Assembly: GCF_008630535.1 (NCBI RefSeq)
Contig: NZ_VWPH01000007.1
Location: 310,001-374,000 of the forward strand
Direction: 5' to 3'
From: Saccharopolyspora hirsuta
GTDB taxonomy: Bacteria; Actinomycetota; Actinomycetes; Mycobacteriales; Pseudonocardiaceae
DNA length: 64,000 nt
The translations under genes and the position numbers were made by a program. Shown here piece after piece: positions 15,328-23,875 of the stretch (its first letter is position 1; every line of letters begins with the position of its first letter). The notes beneath the pieces were generated by a model. That model searched no databases and had not been told where the DNA came from. It saw only the letters and a list, made by a program, of their open reading frames with translations.

Positions 15328-16323
15328 TCACCAGTGCAGCGCGGCGGTGTGCACCGGCGCGTCCCAGAGCTCGGTGAGCTCGTCGTCCAGCTTCAGCAGG
15401 GTCAGGCTCATGCCCTGCATCTCCAGGCTCGTGATGTACGGGCCGACCAGGCGCCGCCGCACGCGGATGCCGCGCTCGGCCAGCAGCCGCTCCGCGATGC
15501 CGTGCGCCAGGTAGAGCTCCAGCAGCGGGGTGCCGCCCATCGAGTTGGTGAACAGCAGCACCTCGTCGCCGGACTCGAACGGCAGGTCCGCCAGGATCGG
15601 CTCCAGCAGCTGCCGCACGATCTCGTCCGCCGAGGTCAGCGGCACCCGGGCCCGGCCGGGTTCGCCGTGGATGCCGATGCCGATCTCCACCTCGTCGGGG
15701 CCGAGGTCGAAGCTGGGCTGCCCGGCGTGCGGCACGGTCGGCGCGGTCAGGGCCATGCCCATCGACCGCACCCGGGCCACCACCCGGCGGGCCAGCTCCT
15801 CGCAGCGGTCCAGGTCGGCGCCCTGCTCGGCGGCCGCGCCGACGATCTTCTCCAGCAGCACCGTGCCGCCCACCCCGCGCCGACCGGCGGTGTGGGTGGA
15901 GTCCTTCACCGCCACGTCGTCGTCCACGATGACGCTGCGCACCGCGACGCCGTCCAGCCCGGCCAGCTCCGCGGCGGTCTCGAAGTTGAGCACGTCACCG
16001 GTGTAGTTCTTGACCACCAGCAGCACACCGGCCCCGGCGTTGGTCTCCTCGATCGCCGCCTGCACCGCGTCCGGGGTCGGCGAGGTGAACACCGCGCCCG
16101 GCACGGCCGCGGCCAGCATCCCGGGCCCCACGAACCCGCCGTGCAGCGGCTCGTGCCCGGAACCACCGCCGGACACCACCGCGACCTTGCCCGCCACCGG
16201 AGCGTCCGCGCGCACGATCACCGCCGGATCGGTGCGCACCCGCAGCAGGTCGGGGTGCGCCGCGGCCATGCCCTGCAGCGACTGCGCGACCACCGCCGCC
16301 GGATCGTTGATGATCTTCTTCAC
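15328..16323 (-). CDS. dhaK: Dihydroxyacetone kinase substrate-binding subunit DhaK
   Basis: This 331-aa subunit binds dihydroxyacetone covalently through the His in GIGIHGEPGR (position ~220). SGGGSGHEPLHGGFVG near residue 52 and KNYTGDVLNFE near 105 are family signatures. It is first in the operon dhaKLM, so phosphate flows PTS to DhaM to DhaL to substrate on DhaK. No DhaR/DhaS-type regulator is adjacent. The operon is flanked by 22-nt repeats on both sides (three downstream, one upstream). Confidence 0.93.
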   Translation of the reverse strand: MKKIINDPAAVVAQSLQGMAAAHPDLLRVRTDPAVIVRADAPVAGKVAVVSGGGSGHEPLHGGFVGPGMLAAAVPGAVFTSPTPDAVQAAIEETNAGAGVLLVVKNYTGDVLNFETAAELAGLDGVAVRSVIVDDDVAVKDSTHTAGRRGVGGTVLLEKIVGAAAEQGADLDRCEELARRVVARVRSMGMALTAPTVPHAGQPSFDLGPDEVEIGIGIHGEPGRARVPLTSADEIVRQLLEPILADLPFESGDEVLLFTNSMGGTPLLELYLAHGIAERLLAERGIRVRRRLVGPYITSLEMQGMSLTLLKLDDELTELWDAPVHTAALHW

Positions 16324-16403
16324 CCGCTGGCCTCCTTGCCTGCGCCGCTCACCGCCGCGCCGTGTGCTGTCCGGAGCGCCCCCGGGCCCGGCCGGGGGTG
16401 CGA

Positions 16404-16425
16404 GAGCAAGGGAACCTTCCTGTCA
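16404..16425 (+). repeat. Dispersed 22-nt repeat, copy 11
   Basis: GAGCAA variant between the dhaK start and the aldehyde dehydrogenase stop (16461), antisense to both genes. Confidence 0.9.
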
Positions 16426-16460
16426 CCCCCGGCGCAAGCCCAGCGGAAACGGCGAGTCGA

Positions 16461-17975
16461 TCAGCGCCCGCGCACCAACTTGATCAGCCGCACCATGCGC
16501 CGGATGGTGCCCTTCGAGCGGCCGAAGTTCATCGGGTTCAGCGGGATCCGGTACCGGAGGCGGGTCACCGACTGGGGACGGGTGAACTCGCGCAGCCCGT
16601 CGGCGCCGTGGATCCGGCCGAAACCGGAGTCGCCGACCCCGCCGAACGGCAGCGAGGGAACCCCGGCGAACGCGACGACCGAGTTCACCGCGACCATGCC
16701 GCTGCGCAGCCGCCGCGCCAGCTCCGCGCCCCGGGAGCGGGAGAACACCGTCGCGCCCAACCCGTAGCGGGTGGCGTTGGTGCGGGTCACCGCCTCGTCG
16801 ACGTCGCGGACCCGCTGCACGACGATGGTGGGCCCGAAGGTCTCCTCGGTGACCGCGAGGGAGTCCTCCGGCACGTCGGCGAGCACCACCGGCTCCACGA
16901 ACGGCGGGCGCACCGAGTGCTGGCCGCCGACCAGCGCGCGACCGCCGCGCTCCAGCGCGTCGTCGATGTGCCTGCGGATCACGTCGACCTGCGAGGGCAT
17001 CGTGATGGGCCCGAAGTTGGCGCCCGGCTCACCGCCCGGCCGCAGCTTCTCGGCGCGCTCGCGGATCATCTCGGTGAACCGGTCGGCGACCGCGTCCACC
17101 GCGTACACCCGCTCCACACCGATGCAGGTCTGCCCGGCGTTGGACATCGCGCCCCACACCGCGGCGTCGGCGGCCGCGGCCAGATCGGCGTCGGCGTCGA
17201 CGATCAGCGCGTCCTTGCCGCCGCACTCGACCAGCACCGGGACCAGGTTCTCCGCGCAGGAGGCCATCACCCGCTTGCCAGTGGCGGTGGAACCGGTGAA
17301 GGCGACCTTGTCCACCCCGGACCGGCACAGCGCCGCCCCGGTCTCCCCGAAGCCGGTCACCAGCCGCAGGACCGGGTGCTCCGGGACCGCCTCGGCGAAG
17401 CTGTCGACCAGCCACTGCCCGACGCCGGGGGTGAGCTCGCTGGGCTTGAACACCACCGCGTTGCCCGCGGCCAGCGCGTAGGCGATGGAGCCCATCGGCG
17501 TGAACGCCGGGTAGTTCCACGGCCCGATCACGCCGATCACGCCGAACGGCAGGTATTCGACGGTGGCGGTCTGGTTGACCATCAGCACGCCGGAGGAGAC
17601 CTTTCGGCGCTTGAGCACCTTCTCCGCGTTGCTCGCCGCCCAGTGCAGGTGGTCGATCACCAGCACGAGTTCCAGCCGGGCGTCGTCGAGCGGTTTGCCG
17701 GTCTCCGCGCAGATCACCCCGGCCAGCTCGTCCACGCGCTTGGCCAGCAGCTTGCGCCACGCGTCGAGCCGCTGCTTGCGCCCGGAGAAGCCGAGCTCGG
17801 CCCAGGCCTCCTGGGCGGCGCGGGCGGCTGCCACGCGGGCCTCGACCTCGGCCGCGTCGTGGATCGGATGGCGCCCCACGACCTCGCCGGTGCGGGGGTC
17901 GATCGATTCGAACGTCGCGGGATCCGCGCTGGTCGCGGACGGAGCTTCGACGTCGCCTCGGGCGGTCTGGGTCAT
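16461..17975 (-). CDS. NAD(P)-dependent aldehyde dehydrogenase, succinic-semialdehyde dehydrogenase (GabD2)-like
   Basis: This 504-aa aldehyde dehydrogenase has the cofactor motif VAFTGSTATGK, the general base Glu in LVECGGKDA and the catalytic Cys in NAGQTCIGVERVY. The C-terminal extension with RRMVRLIKLVRGR resembles actinobacterial GabD2-type succinic semialdehyde dehydrogenases, but broad ALDH specificity makes the exact aldehyde uncertain. It lies upstream of dhaKLM on the same strand, separated by 137 bases holding a 22-nt repeat, so co-transcription is doubtful. Confidence 0.85.
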   Translation of the reverse strand: MTQTARGDVEAPSATSADPATFESIDPRTGEVVGRHPIHDAAEVEARVAAARAAQEAWAELGFSGRKQRLDAWRKLLAKRVDELAGVICAETGKPLDDARLELVLVIDHLHWAASNAEKVLKRRKVSSGVLMVNQTATVEYLPFGVIGVIGPWNYPAFTPMGSIAYALAAGNAVVFKPSELTPGVGQWLVDSFAEAVPEHPVLRLVTGFGETGAALCRSGVDKVAFTGSTATGKRVMASCAENLVPVLVECGGKDALIVDADADLAAAADAAVWGAMSNAGQTCIGVERVYAVDAVADRFTEMIRERAEKLRPGGEPGANFGPITMPSQVDVIRRHIDDALERGGRALVGGQHSVRPPFVEPVVLADVPEDSLAVTEETFGPTIVVQRVRDVDEAVTRTNATRYGLGATVFSRSRGAELARRLRSGMVAVNSVVAFAGVPSLPFGGVGDSGFGRIHGADGLREFTRPQSVTRLRYRIPLNPMNFGRSKGTIRRMVRLIKLVRGR

Positions 17976-18047
17976 GGCCGGCCTCCCACCTCTACATCGG
18001 TCGTTGTCATCGTGCAGCCTACGGAATCCGGGGGCCGACCGGGACCG

Positions 18048-19046
18048 TCACGCCGCGGGCAGCTTCGCCCGCACCTGCCGGGCCAGGTTCGCGGCGCTGA
18101 CGCAGGGGTCCATCGGGATGCGCCGCAGGTTCGAGATCTCGACGTGCACGAACTCGGTGCCGGTCGCGGTCCTGCGGTGCTGCCACTCGACCGCGCAAGC
18201 CGGTGGATCGGTGCGGACCTGCACCGTTGTCGGGGCGCCGCCCAGGTCGATCGGCGGCGGGGGCGGCGTGCCCGGCGGTACGTCGGTGCGCTCCATCTGG
18301 CCGAGCTCGAACTTCACCTTCGCCGCGACGCCGTTCTCCGCGACCCACGAGCACTCGTACAGGCCGCGACCGCCCTCGTCGTCCGGGGCGCCGCCCGCCA
18401 GGGCGTCGCGCAGCACCGCGGGGTCGGCGATCTGGCAGGGGTCGAAACCGGCCAGGCCGCCCGAGGTCCGCGCGTTGACCGGCGGCGCGGTCCGCACCAC
18501 GTCGATCGCGTCGGTCAGCATCTGCACCGCGGGCGAGCAGATGTCGGTCTGCGAACCGGAGAGCTGGATCGCCAGGCCGCGCGCGACGCCGAACGCCTTC
18601 AGGTCGGCGCCGGTGTGCGCGGCGCTCGCGAAGCAGGTCCCGGAGCTCTCGCTGATCTGCGCGGGCAGCCCGCCGATCCGGTGGCGGCTCGGGTCCTGCA
18701 CCCCGTAGTCGAAGTACAGGGTCGCGTTGAAGTCCTCGCCGTCGTGGTCCTTCATGTAGTTCGAGCAGGTCCCGAGCCCGCTGGGGCTGAACTCCGGGTT
18801 CGGCCGGCCGTACTGCTCCAGGCCGGTGGCCCGCAGCGTGCCGCACACGTCGACCCCGCGCAGCCGCTCCGGCGCGAACGCCGGGTCCAGCAGCGCGCCC
18901 GGCTGGTCCACCGGGACGTCGGGCAGGTCGACGGTCCGCCGCTCGGAGACGGTCGGCTCGATCCCGGGCGACGCAGCGCAGCCGGCCGCGGCCAGCGCGC
19001 TGAGCAGCGCGGCGATCAGGGGCACGGGTCGGAACACGTCGATCAC
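18048..19046 (-). CDS. Secreted lipoprotein, DUF3558-like
   Basis: This 332-aa protein has a lipoprotein signal (PLIAALLSALAAAGC, Cys near 23). The mature part contains conserved paired cysteines (DVCGTLRATGL, GTCSNYMKDHD, GFDPCQIAD, YECSWVAENG) arranged as two similar halves. This is the architecture of the lipoprotein at 12850-13824, including the DPC turn at the start of the second half. It is probably anchored to the outer face of the membrane. No partner genes are evident. The function is unknown. Confidence 0.72.
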   Translation of the reverse strand: MIDVFRPVPLIAALLSALAAAGCAASPGIEPTVSERRTVDLPDVPVDQPGALLDPAFAPERLRGVDVCGTLRATGLEQYGRPNPEFSPSGLGTCSNYMKDHDGEDFNATLYFDYGVQDPSRHRIGGLPAQISESSGTCFASAAHTGADLKAFGVARGLAIQLSGSQTDICSPAVQMLTDAIDVVRTAPPVNARTSGGLAGFDPCQIADPAVLRDALAGGAPDDEGGRGLYECSWVAENGVAAKVKFELGQMERTDVPPGTPPPPPIDLGGAPTTVQVRTDPPACAVEWQHRRTATGTEFVHVEISNLRRIPMDPCVSAANLARQVRAKLPAA

Positions 19047-19100
19047 ACTAGCGATCGACCTGCGGGCCCGGGACGGGAACCGGTCGTTCGACCGGCTACC

Positions 19101-19358
19101 TCACTGCTCGGCGGTCTCCGCGGGTTGGTCGGGCACCGCGATCGGGCGCAGCCGGGCCCAGGTGATGAACGCCGCGGCGAAGACGAGCATGCCGATGCCC
19201 GCCCACAGGTTGATGTTCACCCCGGCGGACTTCTCGATCTCGGCGTGCGGCTGCACCACGCCGACGACGACGAGCACCGCGCCGTAGATGACGAACAGCA
19301 GCGCGATGACGGTGCGGATGTCGAAGGCACCCGCGGTGTGGCCGGAACGACCGGACAT
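19101..19358 (-). CDS. Small two-helix membrane protein paired with a sodium:solute symporter
   Basis: This 85-aa protein has two predicted membrane helices (TVIALLFVIYGAVLVVVGVV and WAGIGMLVFAAAFITWARL). The start is ATG 19358 because AGGAGGTC lies six bases upstream; the longer frame to 19451 overlaps the symporter gene. It follows the symporter gene by 17 bases on the same strand. Small membrane partners occur beside some SSS and related permeases, so an accessory subunit is plausible but unproven. Confidence 0.75.
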   Translation of the reverse strand: MSGRSGHTAGAFDIRTVIALLFVIYGAVLVVVGVVQPHAEIEKSAGVNINLWAGIGMLVFAAAFITWARLRPIAVPDQPAETAEQ

Positions 19359-19375
19359 GGGAAGACCTCCTGGGC

Positions 19376-21061
19376 TCAGGCGAAGACGATGTTGAGGGCG
19401 ATGACCAGCAGCAGGGCGATCCCGGCCAGCAGGCCCGGCCGCCGGTACCAACCGGCGTCCTCACCGCTGGTGGCCGCCTGCAGGGACGACCGCGGGGTCA
19501 GCGAGTACACCAGCCCGGTCAGCTCGGCCTCCGGCTTGGGCCGGGTGACCATGCTGACCGCCACGCTGACGATGATGTCGACCACGAAGGCCACCCCGGC
19601 GCCCACGAAGCTCGCGCCCTGACCCGGCAGGTCCAGCACCCCGGTCTCCGACATCGCGAACACCACCACCGCCGAGACGGTGCCCAGCACCAGGCCCGCC
19701 CACCCGGCGTGCGGGGTCATCCGCTTCCAGAACATGCCCAGGATGAACGTGGCGAACAGCGGCGCGTTGAAGAACGAGAACAGCTGCTGCAGGTAGTCCA
19801 TCAGGTTCGAGTAGCCCGACGCGATGAACGCCGTGCCCACCGCCGCGAGCGTCGCCCCGACGGTCACCCACCGGCCCATGTTCAGGTAGTAGCGGTCCGC
19901 CCGGTCCCGCACCACGTAGGCCTGCCAGATGTCGTAGGTGAACACCGTGTTGAACGACGACAGGTTCGCCGCCATCCCGGCCATGAACGACGCCAGCAAC
20001 CCGGCCAGCGCGATTCCCAGGATCCCGTTGGGCAGCAGATCACGCATCAGCAGCAGGATCGCGTCGTTGTAGTCCACCGGGGCGCCCTCCGGCCCGCCCG
20101 CGGCCTTGAACGCCCCCAGCTCCGGGATCACCACCGCCGCGATCATCCCGGGGATGATCACGATGAACGGGATGAACATCTTCGGGAACGCGCCGATGAT
20201 CGGCGTCCGCTGCGCCGCCGACATGCTCTTGGACGCCATCGCCCGCTGCACCTCGACGAAGTTCGTCGTCCAGTACCCGAAGGACAGCACGAAGCCCAGG
20301 CCGAACACCAGCCCCACGACGCTCCACACCGGGTTGGCGAAACCGGTCAGCTCCGTGCCCGGCCACGCCGACAGCTGCTCAGCGCCCCCGGGACCGCCCG
20401 AGACCTTGTCGATCAGGCCCTGGACCCCGCCGACCTTCACCAGCCCCACGATCGTCAGCGGCAGCAGCGCCGCCACGATCACGAAGAACTGCAGCACCTC
20501 GTTGTAGATCGCCGCAGACAAACCGCCCAGCGCCGTGTACGACAGCACGATCGCCGCCGCCACCAGCACCGAAACCCACAACGGCCAGCCCAACAACGCA
20601 TTCACGATGCTGGCCAGCAAATACAAATTGACGCCCGCGATCAGCACCTGCGCCACCGCGAACGAAATGCCGTTCACCAAATGCGCGGCCTTGCCGAACC
20701 GCCGCAGCATGAACTCCGGAACGCTGCGCACCTTGGAGCCGTAGTAGAACGGCATCATCACCACGCCGAGGAACAGCATGGCGGGCACCGCACCGACCCA
20801 GAAGTAATGCATCGTCGGCATCCCGTACTGCGCGCCGTTCGCCGACATGCCGATGATCTCGATCGCGCCCAGGTTCGCCGAGATGAACGCCAACCCCGTC
20901 ACCCACGCGGGCAGCGCGCGGCCGGACAAGAAGAAATCCAAACTCGTCGACACCGCGCGCCGCGCCAAATACCCGATCCCCAGCACGAACGCGAAGTACA
21001 ACGCCAACAACGCGTAATCGACGGCATTCGCGTCCAACAACCGACCCTGGGCTAGCAGCAC
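19376..21061 (-). CDS. Sodium:solute symporter (SSS family)
   Basis: This ~560-aa integral membrane carrier has about 13-14 helices. Typical SSS segments are YLARRAVSTSLDFFLSGRALP near the start, the helix ANLGAIEIIGMSANGAQYG, SVPEFMLRRFGKAAH, and ASFMAGMAANLSSFNTVFTYDIW in the later half, which includes the Na2-site Ser/Thr region. The substrate (sugar, amino acid, carboxylate or other) cannot be read from sequence. GTG 21061, with GGAGG ten bases upstream, is favoured over the ORF's extended start at 21136. It is probably co-transcribed with the 85-aa membrane protein that follows. Confidence 0.85.
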   Translation of the reverse strand: MLLAQGRLLDANAVDYALLALYFAFVLGIGYLARRAVSTSLDFFLSGRALPAWVTGLAFISANLGAIEIIGMSANGAQYGMPTMHYFWVGAVPAMLFLGVVMMPFYYGSKVRSVPEFMLRRFGKAAHLVNGISFAVAQVLIAGVNLYLLASIVNALLGWPLWVSVLVAAAIVLSYTALGGLSAAIYNEVLQFFVIVAALLPLTIVGLVKVGGVQGLIDKVSGGPGGAEQLSAWPGTELTGFANPVWSVVGLVFGLGFVLSFGYWTTNFVEVQRAMASKSMSAAQRTPIIGAFPKMFIPFIVIIPGMIAAVVIPELGAFKAAGGPEGAPVDYNDAILLLMRDLLPNGILGIALAGLLASFMAGMAANLSSFNTVFTYDIWQAYVVRDRADRYYLNMGRWVTVGATLAAVGTAFIASGYSNLMDYLQQLFSFFNAPLFATFILGMFWKRMTPHAGWAGLVLGTVSAVVVFAMSETGVLDLPGQGASFVGAGVAFVVDIIVSVAVSMVTRPKPEAELTGLVYSLTPRSSLQAATSGEDAGWYRRPGLLAGIALLLVIALNIVFA

Positions 21062-21312
21062 CGCCGCCCCACCTCCAGACCCAACAAAGTCCAACGACAA
21101 CCACCACTGGACGCCCGCAGCCGGACAGTACCGCACAGTGCCTCAGCTCACACCGGGCCGATATCAATTCGTTGGATCCAGCAACTGAATCGTTCACCCG
21201 CCGCGCCGCGCGCGGCCATGCGAGTGATATTGCGGAGCGCAACCTCCGAACAACGGATTGTGACCGGTACCGTTGCAACAGGCACACGCGCAGCGGCCGA
21301 GGGGGAGGAGCT

Positions 21313-21501
21313 GTGAACGCCCGAATCGACCTGGCGATCGCCACCTGTCTCGCCGAGGACCCGATCGATCCCACCGCCAAGCCCGGCCCCGAGACCGAGC
21401 GATCAGCCGGATTCCTGCGGCACCTGACCGACCTGATCACCCCCTGGTCGGCCTTCCACCTGGACACCTGCCGGGCCCACAACTGCCCCGACCGCACCTG
21501 A
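21313..21501 (+). CDS. Small protein, 62 aa, unknown function
   Basis: GTG 21313 is preceded by GGGGGAGGAG five bases upstream, a strong ribosome-binding site. The product (NARIDLAIATCLAEDPIDP..., ending DTCRAHNCPDRT) is soluble with three Cys residues, two in a CRAHNC arrangement that could ligand a metal or form a disulfide. No family is recognised. It stands alone between the divergent symporter and convergent nucS genes. The good start signal argues for a real gene. Confidence 0.5.
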   Translation: MNARIDLAIATCLAEDPIDPTAKPGPETERSAGFLRHLTDLITPWSAFHLDTCRAHNCPDRT

Positions 21502-21554
21502 TCCGGCATGGCCCACGTGTCAACCGGAGTCCTGCTCAACCGCACCTCAGGGGA

Positions 21555-21576
21555 CCGTGGCGCAACTCAGCCACGG
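21555..21576. terminator. Hairpin between the small-protein gene and nucS
   Basis: CCGTGGC and GCCACGG form a 7-bp stem around an 8-base loop in the convergent intergenic space. It is a plausible bidirectional terminator, but the stem is short and lacks a T run. Confidence 0.35.
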
Positions 21577-21643
21577 GAAACCGCGAAACGCGAGATCAAT
21601 CCCGAACGCGACCACCGCTGTGAATCGCGGAGTGGCGGAACAG

Positions 21644-22303
21644 TCAGAACAGCCGGTACTCGTCCGGCTCGATGCCGCGCAGCTTGTCGTAGTCCAGGAC
21701 CACGCAGCGGATGCCGCGGTCCTCGGCCAGCGTGCGGGCCTGCGGCTTGATCTGCTGCGCCGCGAACACACCGGTGACCGGCGCCAGCAGCGGATCCCGG
21801 TTGAGCAGCTCCAGGTAGCGGGTCAGCTGCTCGACGCCGTCGATCTCGCCGCGCCGCTTGATCTCCACCGCCACGCTCGCGCCGTCGGAGTCCCGGCACA
21901 TCAGGTCGACCGGGCCGATCGCGGTCGGGTACTCGCGGCGCACCAGCGACCAGCCCTCGCCCAGCGTCGTCACGTGCTCGGCCAGCAGCTCCTGCAGGTG
22001 CGCCTCGACGCCGTCCTTGACCAGCCCCGGCTCGGCGCCCAGCTCGTGCTTGGAGTCGTGCAGGACCTCTTCGATGCTGATCACCAGCTTCTCGCCGGCC
22101 TTGTTCTGCACCGTCCACACGCCGGGGTCCTCGATCAGCCAGCACGGCGGGCTCATCCAGTTCAACGGCTTGTAGGCCCGGTCGTCGGAGTGCACCGACA
22201 CCGAACCATCGGCCTTCACCAGCAGCAGGCGCTGCGCCATGGGCAGATGCGCGGTGAGTCGGCCGACGTAGTCCACCTGGCAGCGGGCAATGACGAGTCG
22301 CAC
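21644..22303 (-). CDS. nucS: Mismatch-specific endonuclease NucS (EndoMS)
   Basis: This 219-aa protein of the RecB-like nuclease superfamily performs the actinobacterial, MutS/MutL-independent mismatch repair by cutting both strands at mismatches. The N-terminal DNA-binding/dimer domain begins [21 protein letters not shown]. The C-terminal nuclease core has [14 protein letters not shown] and [24 protein letters not shown], supplying Asp, Glu and Lys active-site residues. GTG 22303 is chosen to match the family length; TACGCT lies seven bases upstream, indicating a leaderless transcript. The frame beyond it to 22420 is not protein-like. Confidence 0.92.
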   Translation of the reverse strand: MRLVIARCQVDYVGRLTAHLPMAQRLLLVKADGSVSVHSDDRAYKPLNWMSPPCWLIEDPGVWTVQNKAGEKLVISIEEVLHDSKHELGAEPGLVKDGVEAHLQELLAEHVTTLGEGWSLVRREYPTAIGPVDLMCRDSDGASVAVEIKRRGEIDGVEQLTRYLELLNRDPLLAPVTGVFAAQQIKPQARTLAEDRGIRCVVLDYDKLRGIEPDEYRLF

Positions 22304-22310
22304 CCGGCAC

Positions 22311-22316
22311 AGCGTA
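22311..22316 (-). promoter_or_regulatory. -10 element TACGCT of nucS, probable leaderless start
   Basis: TACGCT on the minus strand is followed by seven bases and GTG 22303, with no Shine-Dalgarno sequence. Confidence 0.55.
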
Positions 22317-22413
22317 CGGGCGTCGATCGACGCGCCGAGCACCCCCGGGGCAACCCGGCGGTAGGCCAGGTCGGACCTCGTCGTTCCCGCTGGCCGAGAT
22401 ACCGTTACCGCTC

Positions 22414-23814
22414 GTGTCATTCGCCCGAACCCTGCTGCGCGTCAAACCCGCTGAGCAAATCGCCGACGAGGGATCGCACACCCAGCTGCGCCGCACCCTC
22501 GGCCTGGTCCCCCTGGTGGCGCTCTCGGTCGGCGCGACGCTCGGAACCGGAATCTTCGTGGTGCTGGCCGAAGCCGCCCCGGCCGCCGGTCCCGCGGTGG
22601 TCGTGTCGTTCGTGCTCGCCGGTCTGGCGGCGCTGTGCTCGGCCCTGTCCTACGCCGAACTCGCGGGCAGCGTCCCGGTCTCCGGCTCGGCCTACTCCTA
22701 CACCTACGCCACGCTCGGCGAGCTGGTCGCCTGGATCTGCGGCTGGTGCCTGCTGCTGGAGTACGGCGTGTCGGTCGCGGCGGTCGCGGTCGGCTGGGGC
22801 GGCTACCTGAACGAGTTCCTGCAGGGCACTGTCGGGGTCACCATCCCGGACGCGCTCTCCGCACCGCCCGGCGAGGGCGGCGTGGTCAACATCCCGGCGG
22901 CGCTGATCGTGCTGCTGGCCACCTTCGTGCTGCTGCGGGGCGTGCGGGAGAGCGCGCGGGCCACCACGATCACCACGCTGCTCAAGATCGCGGTGCTGGT
23001 GTTCTTCGTCGCCGTGGCGATCACCGCGTTCAACTCGGACAACATGACCCCGTTCGCCCCGTACGGGTTCGCCGGGATCTCGGTGGGCGCATCGGCCGTC
23101 TTCTTCTCCTTCATCGGCTTCGACGCGGCCTCCACCGCGGGCGAGGAAGCCCGCAACCCGAAGCGGGACCTGCCCCGCGCGATCATCCTGTCGCTGGCCA
23201 TCGTCACCGCGATCTACGTGCTGGTCGCCTTCGCCGCGGTGGGCGCGGTCGGCGTGGACGTGCTCTCCGGCTCCAACGCGTCGCTGGCCACCGCGCTGCG
23301 CATCGTCACCGGGCAGGGCTGGGCGTCGGTGGTGCTCGCGTTCGGCGCGGTGATCGCCATCGCCTCGGTTGTCCTGACCGTGCTGTACGGGCAGACCCGG
23401 ATCCTGGTCTCGATGTCCCGCGACGGCTTGATGCCGAGCATGCTGTCGAAGGTCAACCAGCGCGCGGTGCCCGCGCGCAACACCCTCGTCGTCGGTGTCG
23501 TGGTGGCGCTGCTGGCCGCGGTGGTGCCGCTCAACCAGCTCGCCGAGGCGACCAGCATCGGCACCCTGGTCGCGTTCAGCCTGGTCAACATCGGCGTCCT
23601 GGTCCTGCGCCGGACCCGGCCGGAGCTCCCGCGCAGCTTCCGGACGCCGCTGATGCCGTGGATCCCGCTGCTCGGCCTGGCGCTGTGCGTGTACCTGATC
23701 TTCGGCCTGGACGCGATCACCTGGCTGACCTTCGCGATCTGGACCGCCATCGGCCTGGCGGTGTACTTCGGCTACGGCCGCCGCAAGTCCAAGCTGAACG
23801 GCTCCGCGGGCTGA
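22414..23814 (+). CDS. APC-family amino-acid permease (cationic amino-acid transporter type)
   Basis: This 466-aa, twelve-helix amino-acid/polyamine/organocation carrier has the opening [19 protein letters not shown] and helix-3 region [33 protein letters not shown]. The helix-6 segment [28 protein letters not shown] is highly typical of the CAT/YfnA subgroup, which imports cationic or branched amino acids. It is divergent from nucS. Its TGA (23812-23814) lies inside repeat copy 12, which forms a hairpin with copy 13 and probably ends transcription from both sides. Confidence 0.88.
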   Translation: MSFARTLLRVKPAEQIADEGSHTQLRRTLGLVPLVALSVGATLGTGIFVVLAEAAPAAGPAVVVSFVLAGLAALCSALSYAELAGSVPVSGSAYSYTYATLGELVAWICGWCLLLEYGVSVAAVAVGWGGYLNEFLQGTVGVTIPDALSAPPGEGGVVNIPAALIVLLATFVLLRGVRESARATTITTLLKIAVLVFFVAVAITAFNSDNMTPFAPYGFAGISVGASAVFFSFIGFDAASTAGEEARNPKRDLPRAIILSLAIVTAIYVLVAFAAVGAVGVDVLSGSNASLATALRIVTGQGWASVVLAFGAVIAIASVVLTVLYGQTRILVSMSRDGLMPSMLSKVNQRAVPARNTLVVGVVVALLAAVVPLNQLAEATSIGTLVAFSLVNIGVLVLRRTRPELPRSFRTPLMPWIPLLGLALCVYLIFGLDAITWLTFAIWTAIGLAVYFGYGRRKSKLNGSAG

Positions 23815-23836
23815 GCGGATGGGAACCTTCCTGCCA
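23813..23836 (+). repeat. Dispersed 22-nt repeat, copy 12 (two-base insertion)
   Basis: Degenerate copy reading GAGCGGAT before the GGGAACCTTCCTG core and ending CCA instead of TCA. It contains the permease stop codon and is the left arm of an inverted pair. Confidence 0.85.
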
Positions 23837-23873
23837 CCGCCGCGCGCCGGAGGTGACAGGAAGGTTCCCATCC
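23817..23873. terminator. Bidirectional hairpin made by repeat copies 12 and 13
   Basis: The 22-base left arm 23817-23838 and right arm 23852-23873 pair along their whole length with a single C/A mismatch around a 13-base GC-rich loop. It stands between the converging permease and alpha-glucosidase genes, whose stop codons lie beside the arms. Confidence 0.75.
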
Positions 23874-23875
23874 TC
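23854..23875 (-). repeat. Dispersed 22-nt repeat, copy 13
   Basis: GAGGAT variant in minus orientation. Its first bases supply the stop codon (23876-23874) of the alpha-glucosidase frame. Confidence 0.9.
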
